Below are positions 25,310 through 33,771 of a stretch of DNA of 38,155 bases, one piece after another. Each line of letters opens with the position of its first letter. Within the stretch, counting starts at the first letter, position 1. Position numbers and translations under genes: made by a program. Source of the stretch: Gammaproteobacteria bacterium (lineage in GTDB: Bacteria > Pseudomonadota > Gammaproteobacteria > SZUA-152); contig DRKQ01000093.1 in NCBI GenBank assembly GCA_011051685.1, forward strand, positions 1 through 38,155. Direction: 5' to 3'. The notes below the pieces were generated by a model. It saw only the letters and a list, made by a program, of their open reading frames with translations. It was not told the DNA's origin and ran no database searches.

Positions 25310-25678
25310 ATGGGCAAACCCGGCAACACGGGCATCATCCGCATCATCAAGGCCACTGGTTATTCCTGGGCCGGACTGCGTGCCGCCTTCCGCCACGAGG
25401 CCGCCTTTCGCCAGGAACTGGCCCTGTGCGTAATCCTGGCTCCCGTGGCATTATGGCTGGGAAGCAACGCAGTGGAACGTGCCCTGCTCATCGGTAGTCT
25501 GTTCCTAGTGTTGATCGTCGAACTGTTAAACTCGGCGGTAGAGGCCGTAGTGGATCGCTTCGGCGGCGAGCAACACGAACTGTCGGGCCGCGCCAAAGAC
25601 ATCGGCTCCGCCGCCGTGTTTATTGCACTGCTGAATGTCATCGTGACCTGGGGACTGGTACTCTGGCCAAACGGCTAG
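25310..25678 (+). CDS. dgkA: Diacylglycerol kinase
   Basis: This 122-residue inner-membrane enzyme has three hydrophobic segments. It carries the DgkA signature ELLNSAVEAVVDR with the catalytic Glu, followed by GRAKDIGSAAVF. It phosphorylates diacylglycerol to phosphatidate with ATP, recycling the lipid left when phosphoglycerol is transferred from phosphatidylglycerol. It starts five bases after gcvPB with an aaggacc ribosome site, so it is likely co-transcribed with gcv. An LtaS-like transferase that would produce its substrate is encoded 1 kb downstream. Confidence 0.93.
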   Translation: MGKPGNTGIIRIIKATGYSWAGLRAAFRHEAAFRQELALCVILAPVALWLGSNAVERALLIGSLFLVLIVELLNSAVEAVVDRFGGEQHELSGRAKDIGSAAVFIALLNVIVTWGLVLWPNG

Positions 25679-25722
25679 GCGCGCCGTTTTACTTAGCAAA
25701 CAAAAGAAGCAAAGGAAAAATC

Positions 25723-26655
25723 ATGTCAGCACTCATTTGTGGTTCCTATGCCTACGACACCATCATGGTGTTCCCGGACAAATTCAAACATCACATCCTG
25801 CCGGACAAGGTACACATGCTGAATGTCTCTTTTCTGGTGCCCGACATGCGCCGTGAATACGGTGGCTGCGCCGGGAATATTGCCTATAACCTCAAACTGC
25901 TGGGCGGCGATCCCCTGCCCATGGCCACCGTGGGCCGCGACTTCGATCTCTACGCCAACTGGATGGACAGCTGCAGCATCCCACGCACCCATATCAAAAC
26001 CTACGACAACACCTTCACCGGTCAGGCCTTCATCACCACCGACCAGGACGACAACCAGATCACCGCCTTCCACCCCGGCGCCATGAGCCTCTCCCACGAA
26101 AACAATGTGGCTGACGCCGAGGGTGTAAGCATTGGCATTGTTTCTCCCGACGGGCGCGATGGCATGATCCTGCACGCAGAACAATTTGCCGAAGCCAACA
26201 TTCCCTTCATCTTTGATCCCGGCCAGGGCATGCCCATGTTTGATGGCGAGGATCTGCTGCGCTTCGCCGAACAGGCCACCTGGATCACCCTCAACGATTA
26301 CGAGGCACAGCTGTTCGAGGAGCGTACCGGCAAATCCCCCCACGAAATCGCCGAAATGGTGGACGCCCTGATCATCACCCGGGGTGGCGAAGGTTCCTAT
26401 ATTTACACCAGAGAACACCGCATCGATATCCCTCCAGCCACTCCTGAAGCCCTGCAAGATCCCACTGGTTGCGGCGACGCCTACCGGGCCGGCCTGTTAT
26501 ACGGCCTGATGCACGACATGGATTGGGAAACCACAGGCCGCATTGCCTCCCTGATGGGCGCCATCAAGATCGAACACCATGGCACCCAGAATCACGCGTT
26601 TACCCGTCACGGGTTCAATAGCCGTTTTCAAGCCGCCTTTGGGCGCTCAATCTAA
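25723..26655 (+). CDS. PfkB-family kinase, adenosine kinase-like
   Basis: This 310-residue cytoplasmic enzyme has a good ribosome site (aaaggaaaaa). The N-terminal pattern (CGSYAYDTIMVF, then EYGGCAGNIAYNLKLLGG) and the C-terminal DPTGCGDAYRAG, whose Asp252 is the catalytic base, define the ribokinase/PfkB family. The first block and overall length are closest to bacterial adenosine kinase-like members, but the substrate cannot be fixed from sequence. It follows dgkA by 44 bp and shares its direction, so it may belong to the tail of the gcv transcript. Confidence 0.85.
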   Translation: MSALICGSYAYDTIMVFPDKFKHHILPDKVHMLNVSFLVPDMRREYGGCAGNIAYNLKLLGGDPLPMATVGRDFDLYANWMDSCSIPRTHIKTYDNTFTGQAFITTDQDDNQITAFHPGAMSLSHENNVADAEGVSIGIVSPDGRDGMILHAEQFAEANIPFIFDPGQGMPMFDGEDLLRFAEQATWITLNDYEAQLFEERTGKSPHEIAEMVDALIITRGGEGSYIYTREHRIDIPPATPEALQDPTGCGDAYRAGLLYGLMHDMDWETTGRIASLMGAIKIEHHGTQNHAFTRHGFNSRFQAAFGRSI

Positions 26656-26727
26656 ACGCATACTATCGGAGAAGCACACAGCCAGGGGAGCACTCCCCCA
26701 TGCCCCCGGAAACCGCCCCACCTGCCC

Positions 26728-28680
26728 GTGAACCAGCACCCCTTACTGCAAAGACTCACCCGCCTCGGCCCCCTTGCCCCGCTGCTCGCCTTCGCCATCC
26801 CCAGTCTGCTGTTGTTCAGTCTCGACCGGCTGATGCTCACACTCATTCACCTCGATGATGTATCCAGCGTAAAAGGGGCTCTGTGGCTGTTCCCGGTAGG
26901 GCTGCGTATGGACAGCATTATCCTCTCTGCCCTGTTGATCGTCCCTGGCCTGTTGCTCTTGCTGCTCCCCTACCATCGCCTCACACACTGGCTGGTGGCG
27001 GGTCTGTTTGGCCTGCTGACGGCGTTAATCATTTATCTCGAGGCCACCACCTACACCTTCCTCTCGGTATATAACGCCCGACCCAATCATTTGTTCGTTG
27101 ACTACATGTCGGATCCAAAAACGGTACTGGACATTGTACTGACCAACTACCCATGGCAATTCTTCTTTGGCCTCCTGTTGATGGCCGCGGGCGGCGCCGG
27201 CATGGCACGGCTCACCTACCACCTAATGCGCCAAGCCAAACCCTGGCCGTATTGGCAACGCCTGCTGGCAACCCCATTGCTAATTCTGGTGCTGGCCCTG
27301 GGTGTACGTTCATCGCTCAGCGACAGCCCGGCCAACCTCGGCTCCGCCGCCTTTTCCGATGATCACCTGGTCAACGAGCTGGCCCTTAATTCCAGTTATG
27401 CCGTAGCCTACGCCACCTATCGCTTCTTCAATCAGGATCACAACTTCGCCAAACAATACGGACACATGGAGGAGGCCGAAATCATCCGCCGTGTACAACA
27501 ACAGACAGGTCTGCCTGAGGACGCCTTTGATGACCCCGAAATCCCCCTGAGCCACAAGCAAGCAGCCGATACCGCCCTGGAAAAACGCCGCAACCTGGTC
27601 ATCATTCTTGCCGAAAGCTTCAGTGCGGAATTCGTTGGCAGTCTGGGCGGCCTGCCCTTGTCACCACACTTCGACGCCTTGGCCAAGCAAGGAGTCTTGT
27701 TCGACAATCTTTACGCCACCGGTAATCGCACCAATCGGGGAGTGGAATCGGTACTCACGGGCGCCCTGCCTCTTCCATTTATCCCCGCCATCAAACTACG
27801 CCTGGCGCAATCCGACTTTTTCACCCTGCCTGCCTTGCTCAAGGCCCACCAGTATCAAACCAGTTTTATTTACGGCGGCGACGCCAACTTCGACAATATG
27901 CAGCGCTTTCTCAGATACAACGGGGTGAACAAGTTCATCGAAGGCCGCGACATCCAGGAGGCCCGCTACCGTAATCACTGGGGGGTCTCCGATCAGGATC
28001 TGTTTGCCACGGCCAATGCCTTTTTCCGCCGCCAGGCTGCAAGCAAGCAGCCTTTCGCCAGCATCATTCTTACCCTCTCCAACCATGAACCCTTCAAGTT
28101 CCCAGAGGGCGACTACGAGCTCTACGAACAACCCCGCGCCACACAACACAATGCAGCCAGATACGCGGACTACGCCCTTGGCGGATTTTTCGCCCAGGCC
28201 CGCAAGGAAGACTATTTCAACAACACCGTGTTCCTCGTGGTGGCAGACCATGGTGTGGAGATCCGTGCCCGGGGCCTGATTCCGGCGGCAAAATATCACA
28301 TCCCGGCGCTGATCCTCGCCCCGGACCTCTCCCCTCGACGCATCAGCACCCTGGCCAGCCAGATCGACCTGCCCCCCACGGTGCTGGGCCTGCTGGGCAT
28401 CAGCACCCGCCACCCCATGCCCGGGCGCAACTTGTTGAGCATGCCCTCCGGGCTTGCCGGACGCGCAATTTATCACCTCGGCGGCACTTATGCCTACCAG
28501 GTGGAAAACCAGGTACTGCTGTTGCGCCCCAACCGGGCGCCTAGCCAGTATCGGCTACAGAAAGGTCAGCTCGCGCCGATAACCCTCAACAATGAAATGG
28601 CACGTGATGCCCTGGCCCACTTGCTGCTGCCGGATCTATTACATCGTCAACAACGCTACAGGCTTCCACCACAACCCTGA
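26728..28680 (+). CDS. LtaS-like phosphoglycerol/phosphoethanolamine transferase
   Basis: This 650-residue protein starts at GTG 26728 with no strong ribosome site. The N-terminal 215 residues hold five membrane segments. The rest is an extracytoplasmic sulfatase-fold domain. Key residues are Glu296 in LVIILAESFSAEF and the nucleophile Thr335 in ATGNRTNRGVES, with VVADHGVE near the end supplying further metal ligands. This is the plan of LtaS. In Gram-negatives the relatives transfer phosphoglycerol or phosphoethanolamine to periplasmic glucans or other envelope glycans. Phosphatidylglycerol use would release diacylglycerol, which DgkA upstream could recycle. Confidence 0.88.
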   Translation: MNQHPLLQRLTRLGPLAPLLAFAIPSLLLFSLDRLMLTLIHLDDVSSVKGALWLFPVGLRMDSIILSALLIVPGLLLLLLPYHRLTHWLVAGLFGLLTALIIYLEATTYTFLSVYNARPNHLFVDYMSDPKTVLDIVLTNYPWQFFFGLLLMAAGGAGMARLTYHLMRQAKPWPYWQRLLATPLLILVLALGVRSSLSDSPANLGSAAFSDDHLVNELALNSSYAVAYATYRFFNQDHNFAKQYGHMEEAEIIRRVQQQTGLPEDAFDDPEIPLSHKQAADTALEKRRNLVIILAESFSAEFVGSLGGLPLSPHFDALAKQGVLFDNLYATGNRTNRGVESVLTGALPLPFIPAIKLRLAQSDFFTLPALLKAHQYQTSFIYGGDANFDNMQRFLRYNGVNKFIEGRDIQEARYRNHWGVSDQDLFATANAFFRRQAASKQPFASIILTLSNHEPFKFPEGDYELYEQPRATQHNAARYADYALGGFFAQARKEDYFNNTVFLVVADHGVEIRARGLIPAAKYHIPALILAPDLSPRRISTLASQIDLPPTVLGLLGISTRHPMPGRNLLSMPSGLAGRAIYHLGGTYAYQVENQVLLLRPNRAPSQYRLQKGQLAPITLNNEMARDALAHLLLPDLLHRQQRYRLPPQP

Positions 28681-28890
28681 ATCAGCCACTGATTTATTTA
28701 TGCAACCCGTCACCCTGCCTCACGTCATGCGCCTGCCTACTTCGGCTGGCTCTTTGATTTCCCTGGAGGATGACCAATACGCCAGTCCGATCCCGAAAAA
28801 AATATTCATTCCCGGCCTATACCTTATCCTCTTACTGAGGCATTATCTGCGGCGAACCTCAGACCCAGGGAAGAACACTGACGTTCCTGC

Positions 28891-30612
28891 ATGACTATGT
28901 CCAAGGCCAACACCCAACGCGGACTTTCCATAAACACGCTGCTCGTCTTGAGCTTCGTCGTCGTGTCTCTGGTGCCGATTAGCATACTTGGTTTCAAGGT
29001 CTATGATGCCGCCTGGGAAAACGCTTGGCGCGAGGTGCGCGAGAAACACCAGTCTCTGGCGAAAAACCTCGCCGCACCGCTGTACAGGTATCTCGAAAAC
29101 CGGCACATCGCACTGTCTCTCATTGCCGAGCAACTGGCAAAGCTAGACAAGCCCGGCAACAATCCGCAAACCCGCGCCGTACTGGAACAGGGACTGACCC
29201 ATCTCAACCGCTTTCAGTCAATGTTCCTCCTCGACAGGCAACGCAACATCCTCGCCGCCATTGGCAATTACCCCATCGATACGCGACAGACGCCGCGCCT
29301 GGATATTCCGGACAGTGACTTCCTGGAGCGCACCCTTGCCGCCGACGAGATCCGTCTCAGCCCCGTGGTCATCAACCCAGTCAGTCACAAAACCACCGTC
29401 TTCATCGCCCTGCCCGTCACCACCGACGCCAACGGGCGACCCAGCCAGATACTGGTGGGTGAGCTGCGTATCGATGTCATCGAAAAAATGCGCGCAGGCA
29501 TTCACTTTGGTCAACATGGCCACTCCGCCATCGTCGACCAATACGGACACGTGGTCGCCCATCCCAACCCGGACTGGATGAACAACTACATCAAGGATTT
29601 ATCAAACCTGAGTATCGTCCAATCCATGATGGGCGGCGCCACCGGGGTAACGGAATTTTACTCCCCGTTCAAAAAGGCCGACATGGTGGCTGGCTTCACC
29701 GCGGTACCCAAATACGGTTGGGGCATCATGGTGCCTCAACCCAAGAGAGAGGTGAGCGCCCAAGTGGACAGCCTGTTGCGCGCCGAACTCATCTGGGCGC
29801 TGGCCGGACTGGCCGTGGCCCTGACAGTGGGATTTTCCCTGGCCGGCTGGATCACCCGCCCCATCAATCAACTGGCCGAAGCGGGACGTGGCCTGCAGGA
29901 AAATAACTACGAATACCGACTGCCACAAACACGCAGCTTTGTACCGCGGGAGATCCAGCAACTGGGCCAGGCCTTTGGTGGTGCAGTCAAGAACCTGATC
30001 CGCTCCCGCGAGGAGCTCAACCGGCTCAATCAGTCATTGCAACAACGCGTTGAAGAAGCCACAGCAGAGCTGCGTGAGGCCAACAGCAAACTCGAGGAAC
30101 TGGCCCGACTCGACCATCTCACCCAACTGGCCAACCGGCGTCATTTTGAAGACACCATGGCCCAGCTTGCCTCCCGCCGGCAGGGCGACAGCCAATCCGT
30201 TTGCCTGCTACTGCTGGACATCGACTGCTTCAAAGACATCAATGATCGCTATGGCCACCCCGCCGGCGACGCCGTACTGATGCAAATCGGTGACATCCTC
30301 AAGCAAAGCCTGCGCAACACCGACATCGCCGCCCGCTATGCCGGTGACGAATTCGTTGTATTGCTGCGCGCCGATCTGAATACCGGCAGGCAACGCGCCG
30401 CCCAGTTGCTCGAAACCATTGACGCCCACCACTTCAACTACAACGGCCAGGAACTGCACGCCACCGTCAGCATCGGCCTGGTCTCATGCACCATCAATAG
30501 CGAGTGCAACAGCATCGAAGACGTCCTACGCCGTGTGGATGAAGCCATGTATGAAGCCAAGCGCAAGGGCCGCAACCGTGTCGCCGAGGCCAGCCTGGCG
30601 GCCACAAACTGA
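28891..30612 (+). CDS. Membrane diguanylate cyclase (Cache-HAMP-GGDEF)
   Basis: This 573-residue protein has an N-terminal membrane helix (LLVLSFVVVSLVPISILGF) and a periplasmic Cache-type sensor of about 260 residues (with GHSAIVDQYGHVVAHPNP). A second helix (ALAGLAVALTVGFSLAGW), a HAMP linker, a coiled coil and a C-terminal GGDEF domain follow. The active-site loop reads AGDEF (484-488) instead of GGDEF, a variant found in active enzymes. An inhibitory I-site RNTD lies at 475-478, exactly five residues upstream. It should make cyclic di-GMP under feedback control. ATG 28897 is an alternative start. The 210 bp upstream hold no convincing gene. Confidence 0.9.
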   Translation: MTMSKANTQRGLSINTLLVLSFVVVSLVPISILGFKVYDAAWENAWREVREKHQSLAKNLAAPLYRYLENRHIALSLIAEQLAKLDKPGNNPQTRAVLEQGLTHLNRFQSMFLLDRQRNILAAIGNYPIDTRQTPRLDIPDSDFLERTLAADEIRLSPVVINPVSHKTTVFIALPVTTDANGRPSQILVGELRIDVIEKMRAGIHFGQHGHSAIVDQYGHVVAHPNPDWMNNYIKDLSNLSIVQSMMGGATGVTEFYSPFKKADMVAGFTAVPKYGWGIMVPQPKREVSAQVDSLLRAELIWALAGLAVALTVGFSLAGWITRPINQLAEAGRGLQENNYEYRLPQTRSFVPREIQQLGQAFGGAVKNLIRSREELNRLNQSLQQRVEEATAELREANSKLEELARLDHLTQLANRRHFEDTMAQLASRRQGDSQSVCLLLLDIDCFKDINDRYGHPAGDAVLMQIGDILKQSLRNTDIAARYAGDEFVVLLRADLNTGRQRAAQLLETIDAHHFNYNGQELHATVSIGLVSCTINSECNSIEDVLRRVDEAMYEAKRKGRNRVAEASLAATN

Positions 30613-30678
30613 TCTTTGACTCACTTCAACGCCTGTTGAAAAGACGATCATTACACGGCGCCACCATCCCACCCCCTT

Positions 30679-31650
30679 TCAGATCCGCAAAATCACATTA
30701 CCTTTTTTGTGACCCTTTTCCACGTACCTGTGAGCCTCCGCCGTTTGCTGCAGGGAATATCGCCTGTCGATGACCATGCTTAATGCTCCCACGGCAACCA
30801 ACGTCCTTAATTCATCGAGAAGCTGCCTGAGCTCTGAACGAGGCCGCAGGCCTGTAGCGGAAAATATCGCCTTTTTACCGTTAGACCGCATCGTCCACAG
30901 CATTTGCAGCAGGAGAGAAAGTCCAAGCACCGGACAAAGATAAATTCCGTTGTTCTTCAATACACCCTTGCATTGCGAAAATGAGCGCTTACCCAGGGTG
31001 TCAAAAATAATGTCGTAAGATTCACCCGATTGGGTAAAATCCTCTCTTGTGTAATCAATCACCTTGCTGGCACCTAACGACTTAACCATACCTGCATTAT
31101 CACCACTGCAAACTCCCGTTACCTCCGCGCCGAAATGTCTGGCTATCTGTACCGCTGAACTTCCCAAACTGCCTGAAGCGCCATTGATCAAGACACGCTG
31201 ACCCCGTTGAATATGGCCCATGTCCTTCAAGAAGCTCAACGAGGTCAGCGCGCCATCGCACAGCGGCGCAGCTTCTTCATGACTGATGCTGTCCGGCTTG
31301 GTCACAAGCACCCCATCTTCCGGTACACAGACATATTCGGCATTGGTGCCAAATCCGAAGATACTTTCCCCAAAAACACTTGCTCCTTTCTCAAACAGGG
31401 TCACGTCCCCACCCACCGCTTCGATCTTGCCGGCAAACCCCGTCCCGGTAACAGGAAACCTTGGCCTCATCAGGCCCATAAATATTCTGCCAAAGAGTGG
31501 CGTACCCATCCTCATCATGCCGTCGGCCCTGGTGACACTGGCCACATGGATTTTTATCAACACCTCGTTGGGACCAGGCTCCGGCTTTTTCATCTCAACC
31601 AGTTGAAGCACCTCCGGTGAGCCATATTGGCGACAGACGATCGCTTTCAT
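30679..31650 (-). CDS. MDR-family NAD(P)-dependent quinone/zinc-type oxidoreductase
   Basis: This 323-residue cytoplasmic protein has a good ribosome site (aaggagaaaatc). It has the medium-chain dehydrogenase/reductase layout: an N-terminal GroES-like domain (MKAIVCRQYGSPEVLQL, VLIKIHVASVTRADG), then a Rossmann domain with GASGSLGSSAVQIARHFGA that binds NAD(P)H. The structural-zinc cysteines are absent, as in quinone-reductase-type members. The substrate is unknown. It is transcribed divergently from a LysR regulator gene 104 bp away, which probably controls it. Confidence 0.88.
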   Translation of the reverse strand: MKAIVCRQYGSPEVLQLVEMKKPEPGPNEVLIKIHVASVTRADGMMRMGTPLFGRIFMGLMRPRFPVTGTGFAGKIEAVGGDVTLFEKGASVFGESIFGFGTNAEYVCVPEDGVLVTKPDSISHEEAAPLCDGALTSLSFLKDMGHIQRGQRVLINGASGSLGSSAVQIARHFGAEVTGVCSGDNAGMVKSLGASKVIDYTREDFTQSGESYDIIFDTLGKRSFSQCKGVLKNNGIYLCPVLGLSLLLQMLWTMRSNGKKAIFSATGLRPRSELRQLLDELRTLVAVGALSMVIDRRYSLQQTAEAHRYVEKGHKKGNVILRI

Positions 31651-31700
31651 GATTTTCTCCTTTATTTCCCTGGATGAATAAGAGATGGCCAGCGTAGCTC

Positions 31701-31735
31701 ATGCAATATAGAATAAATATCCCCCTATAATGCAT
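31701..31735. promoter_or_regulatory. Candidate LysR operator in the divergent promoter region
   Basis: atgcaatata (31701-31710) and tataatgcat (31726-31735) form an inverted repeat with 9 of 10 pairs across a 15-bp centre. The right arm includes a perfect TATAAT that could serve as the -10 of the LysR gene, so binding could give autorepression. LysR-family sites commonly have such interrupted dyads. Confidence 0.45.
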
Positions 31736-31754
31736 TTCCCCTATGTGAATATGA

Positions 31755-32639
31755 ATGGACTGGCGATCGGTAACTTTTGACTGGAATCGAGCACGGGCTT
31801 TTCTGGTGACGGCAGAAGAGGGATCCCTGTCGGCGGCAGCACGCGCACTGGGGTTGTCGCAACCCACACTCAGCCGACAGGTGAGCGCCCTCGAACAGGA
31901 ATTGGGGGTGGTGCTTTTCGAGCGGGCCGGACAAGGCCTTGTGCTGACGCCCGGCGGCCTGCAGTTGCTGGAGCATGTCCAGGCCATGGGAGAGGCCGCC
32001 AGTCGCGTGTCGCTCACCGCCAACGGCCAGTCACAGTCTATCGAGGGAACGATTTGTCTCTCTGCCAGTGAAGTCCATGCAGTTTTTTTATTGCCACCCA
32101 TCATCGCCAAGCTGCGCCGGATGGAACCCAAGATCAATGTTGAGATCATTACAACCAACCAGGTCAGTGACTTGAGACGGCGTGAGGCGGATATCGCTAT
32201 TCGCAACTTCCGCCCCACCCAGCCCGATCTGATCGCCAGAAAAATCAAGGATGCCGCCGCCCGGTTTTATGCAACATCTGATTATCTGGAGCGGATCGGC
32301 CGGCCAGTCTCACTAGCAGATCTCCAGTCCGCCGATTTCATCAGCTTTGACAGCGGCAGCGGTCTCATGAATGCACTGAATGAGCGTGGCCTGAACCTCA
32401 CGAAAGACAATTTCCCGATTGTGACAGAAAACTATATTACCCACTGGGAACTGGTTAAGAGGGGATTGGGCATAGGAATCATGCCCGAAGAAATCGGTGA
32501 TGCGGAGCCCCTGGTTCAGCGGGTATTACCCGAACACGAACCGATTGTATTTCCGATCTGGCTCACAACCCACCGGGAACTCACCACCAGCAGGCGAGTC
32601 AGGGTGGTCTTTGATTTACTGGCCGCCGAACTCTCCTGA
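31755..32639 (+). CDS. LysR-family transcriptional regulator
   Basis: This 294-residue protein has the LysR winged helix-turn-helix at residues 10-68 (ARAFLVTAEEGSLSAAARAL, SQPTLSRQVSALEQELG, LFERAGQGLVLTPGG). The substrate-binding domain follows, with LSASEVHAVFLLPPIIAKLR and a later segment, ISFDSGSGLMNALN. It is divergent from the MDR oxidoreductase gene across a 104-bp gap with an inverted repeat, the usual arrangement for a regulator and its target. The inducer is unknown. Confidence 0.92.
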   Translation: MDWRSVTFDWNRARAFLVTAEEGSLSAAARALGLSQPTLSRQVSALEQELGVVLFERAGQGLVLTPGGLQLLEHVQAMGEAASRVSLTANGQSQSIEGTICLSASEVHAVFLLPPIIAKLRRMEPKINVEIITTNQVSDLRRREADIAIRNFRPTQPDLIARKIKDAAARFYATSDYLERIGRPVSLADLQSADFISFDSGSGLMNALNERGLNLTKDNFPIVTENYITHWELVKRGLGIGIMPEEIGDAEPLVQRVLPEHEPIVFPIWLTTHRELTTSRRVRVVFDLLAAELS

Positions 32640-32894
32640 GATCAGTGCCACCTATCCCCGCTGGCGGCGGTAAACCTGCGATTCATCCCGGAAAATCAGT
32701 GGGTTAACCATGTAACCTCCTCGGTTATTTCACTTACTATTATTCTGGTTTTTACCAGCATCTGGTTTTATACTCCCCGCGCGCGCTGTCGAACGGGCTT
32801 CATCATTATTTCGTCAACCGGTTGCATTTTCCGGCCCTGCCCACCGGCCACGGATGCGTTTTGTATTTCCATTCACCACGGGAGTCTCATCACT

Positions 32895-33665
32895 GTGCAA
32901 GCCAATATTCTGTTTCAAAACGACGACCACATGGTGCTTACCTTCTCTGACCTGGTGACAGGCGAAGGTATCCAATCGAACCAGTTGGCCATCATCCAGG
33001 AAGGCCACTCCGCCATTTTTGATCCTGGGGGTGATCTCACTTACATGCCACTGAGCATGGCAATCACCAAATACGTAAAGGTAAAGGATATCGACTACGT
33101 CATTGCCACCCATCAGGATCCTGACATCGTCTCCTCTCTGGATAAATGGTTGATGTATAGCGAAGCCAAGATCGTGGTTTCCAAACTCTGGGAGCGTTTC
33201 GTACCACACCTGGTACCTGGCTATATGAAGGAAAAGGCCGAAGGACGCATGGTGGCCATTCCGGATCAGGGCATGGACATCCCCCTGGCCCACTCGGTAA
33301 TCAAGGCGGTCCCCGCGCATTTCCTGCACTCGGTGGGCAACTTTCATTTCTATGATCCAGTGAGCAAGATTCTCTTTTCCGGCGATGTGGGTGCCTCTCT
33401 GGTGGATGATCACCCACAACGGCCAGTGAGCGACTTTGCAAAGCACGTTTCAAAAATGGAGGGTTTTCATCAACGTTACATGGTTTCCAACAAGGTCTGC
33501 CGCCTGTGGGCCAACATGGTGCGCGGCATGGATGTGGAAATGATTGTGCCCCAGCATGGCCGACCTTTTCAGGGCCAGGAAATGATCAGCCAGTTTCTCG
33601 GCTGGTTCGAGCGCCTTGAATGCGGCATCGATCATTTGACCCAGCATCATTACAGGGTGCCATAG
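32895..33665 (+). CDS. Stand-alone flavodiiron-like metallo-beta-lactamase protein
   Basis: The protein has 256 residues from GTG 32895 (ribosome site gggag). It is a metallo-beta-lactamase fold of the oxygen-binding diiron (ODP) type seen in flavodiiron proteins, but it has no flavodoxin domain. Likely metal ligands are His73, Asp75 and Asp77 in ATHQDPDIVSS, His145 in PAHFLHSVGNF, Asp164 in LFSGDVG and His221 in VPQHGRPF. The usual HxExDH is thus HxDxDI: the Glu is conservatively replaced and the last His is lost. Flavodiiron proteins reduce O2 or NO. Without an attached flavin domain this one needs a partner or acts as a sensor. It stands alone after a 255-bp gap with a possible TATACT -10 at 32769-32774. 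Confidence 0.82.
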   Translation: MQANILFQNDDHMVLTFSDLVTGEGIQSNQLAIIQEGHSAIFDPGGDLTYMPLSMAITKYVKVKDIDYVIATHQDPDIVSSLDKWLMYSEAKIVVSKLWERFVPHLVPGYMKEKAEGRMVAIPDQGMDIPLAHSVIKAVPAHFLHSVGNFHFYDPVSKILFSGDVGASLVDDHPQRPVSDFAKHVSKMEGFHQRYMVSNKVCRLWANMVRGMDVEMIVPQHGRPFQGQEMISQFLGWFERLECGIDHLTQHHYRVP

Positions 33666-33674
33666 TTTTAGGGG

Positions 33675-33706
33675 CTAGGGCCTAGGGCCTAGGGCCTAGG
33701 GCCTAG
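33675..33706. repeat. Tandem heptamer repeat (ctagggc)n
   Basis: Four complete copies of ctagggc and a partial fifth (ctag) lie end to end, ten bases after the stop of the flavodiiron-like gene. The unit contains the palindrome cctagg, so the array can fold in many registers. It sits in the convergent gap between two genes. Two further cctag sequences occur at about 33770-33790. Confidence 0.85.
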
Positions 33707-33771
33707 CAAAACAAATCATCCTACTTCTGCTGTAAAAAGCCCTTTAGGCCAATGAAATCAGCCCACCACCC

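Noticed and set aside
28592-28894. Possible 100-residue gene between the LtaS-like and cyclase genes
   Set aside because: It begins inside the LtaS-like gene in another frame, has no ribosome site and shows no recognisable protein features, although its stop overlaps the cyclase start.
30625-30640. ttcaac-gcct-gttgaa hairpin as a terminator between the cyclase and oxidoreductase genes
   Set aside because: The stem is only six pairs, AT-rich and not followed by a T-run on either strand.
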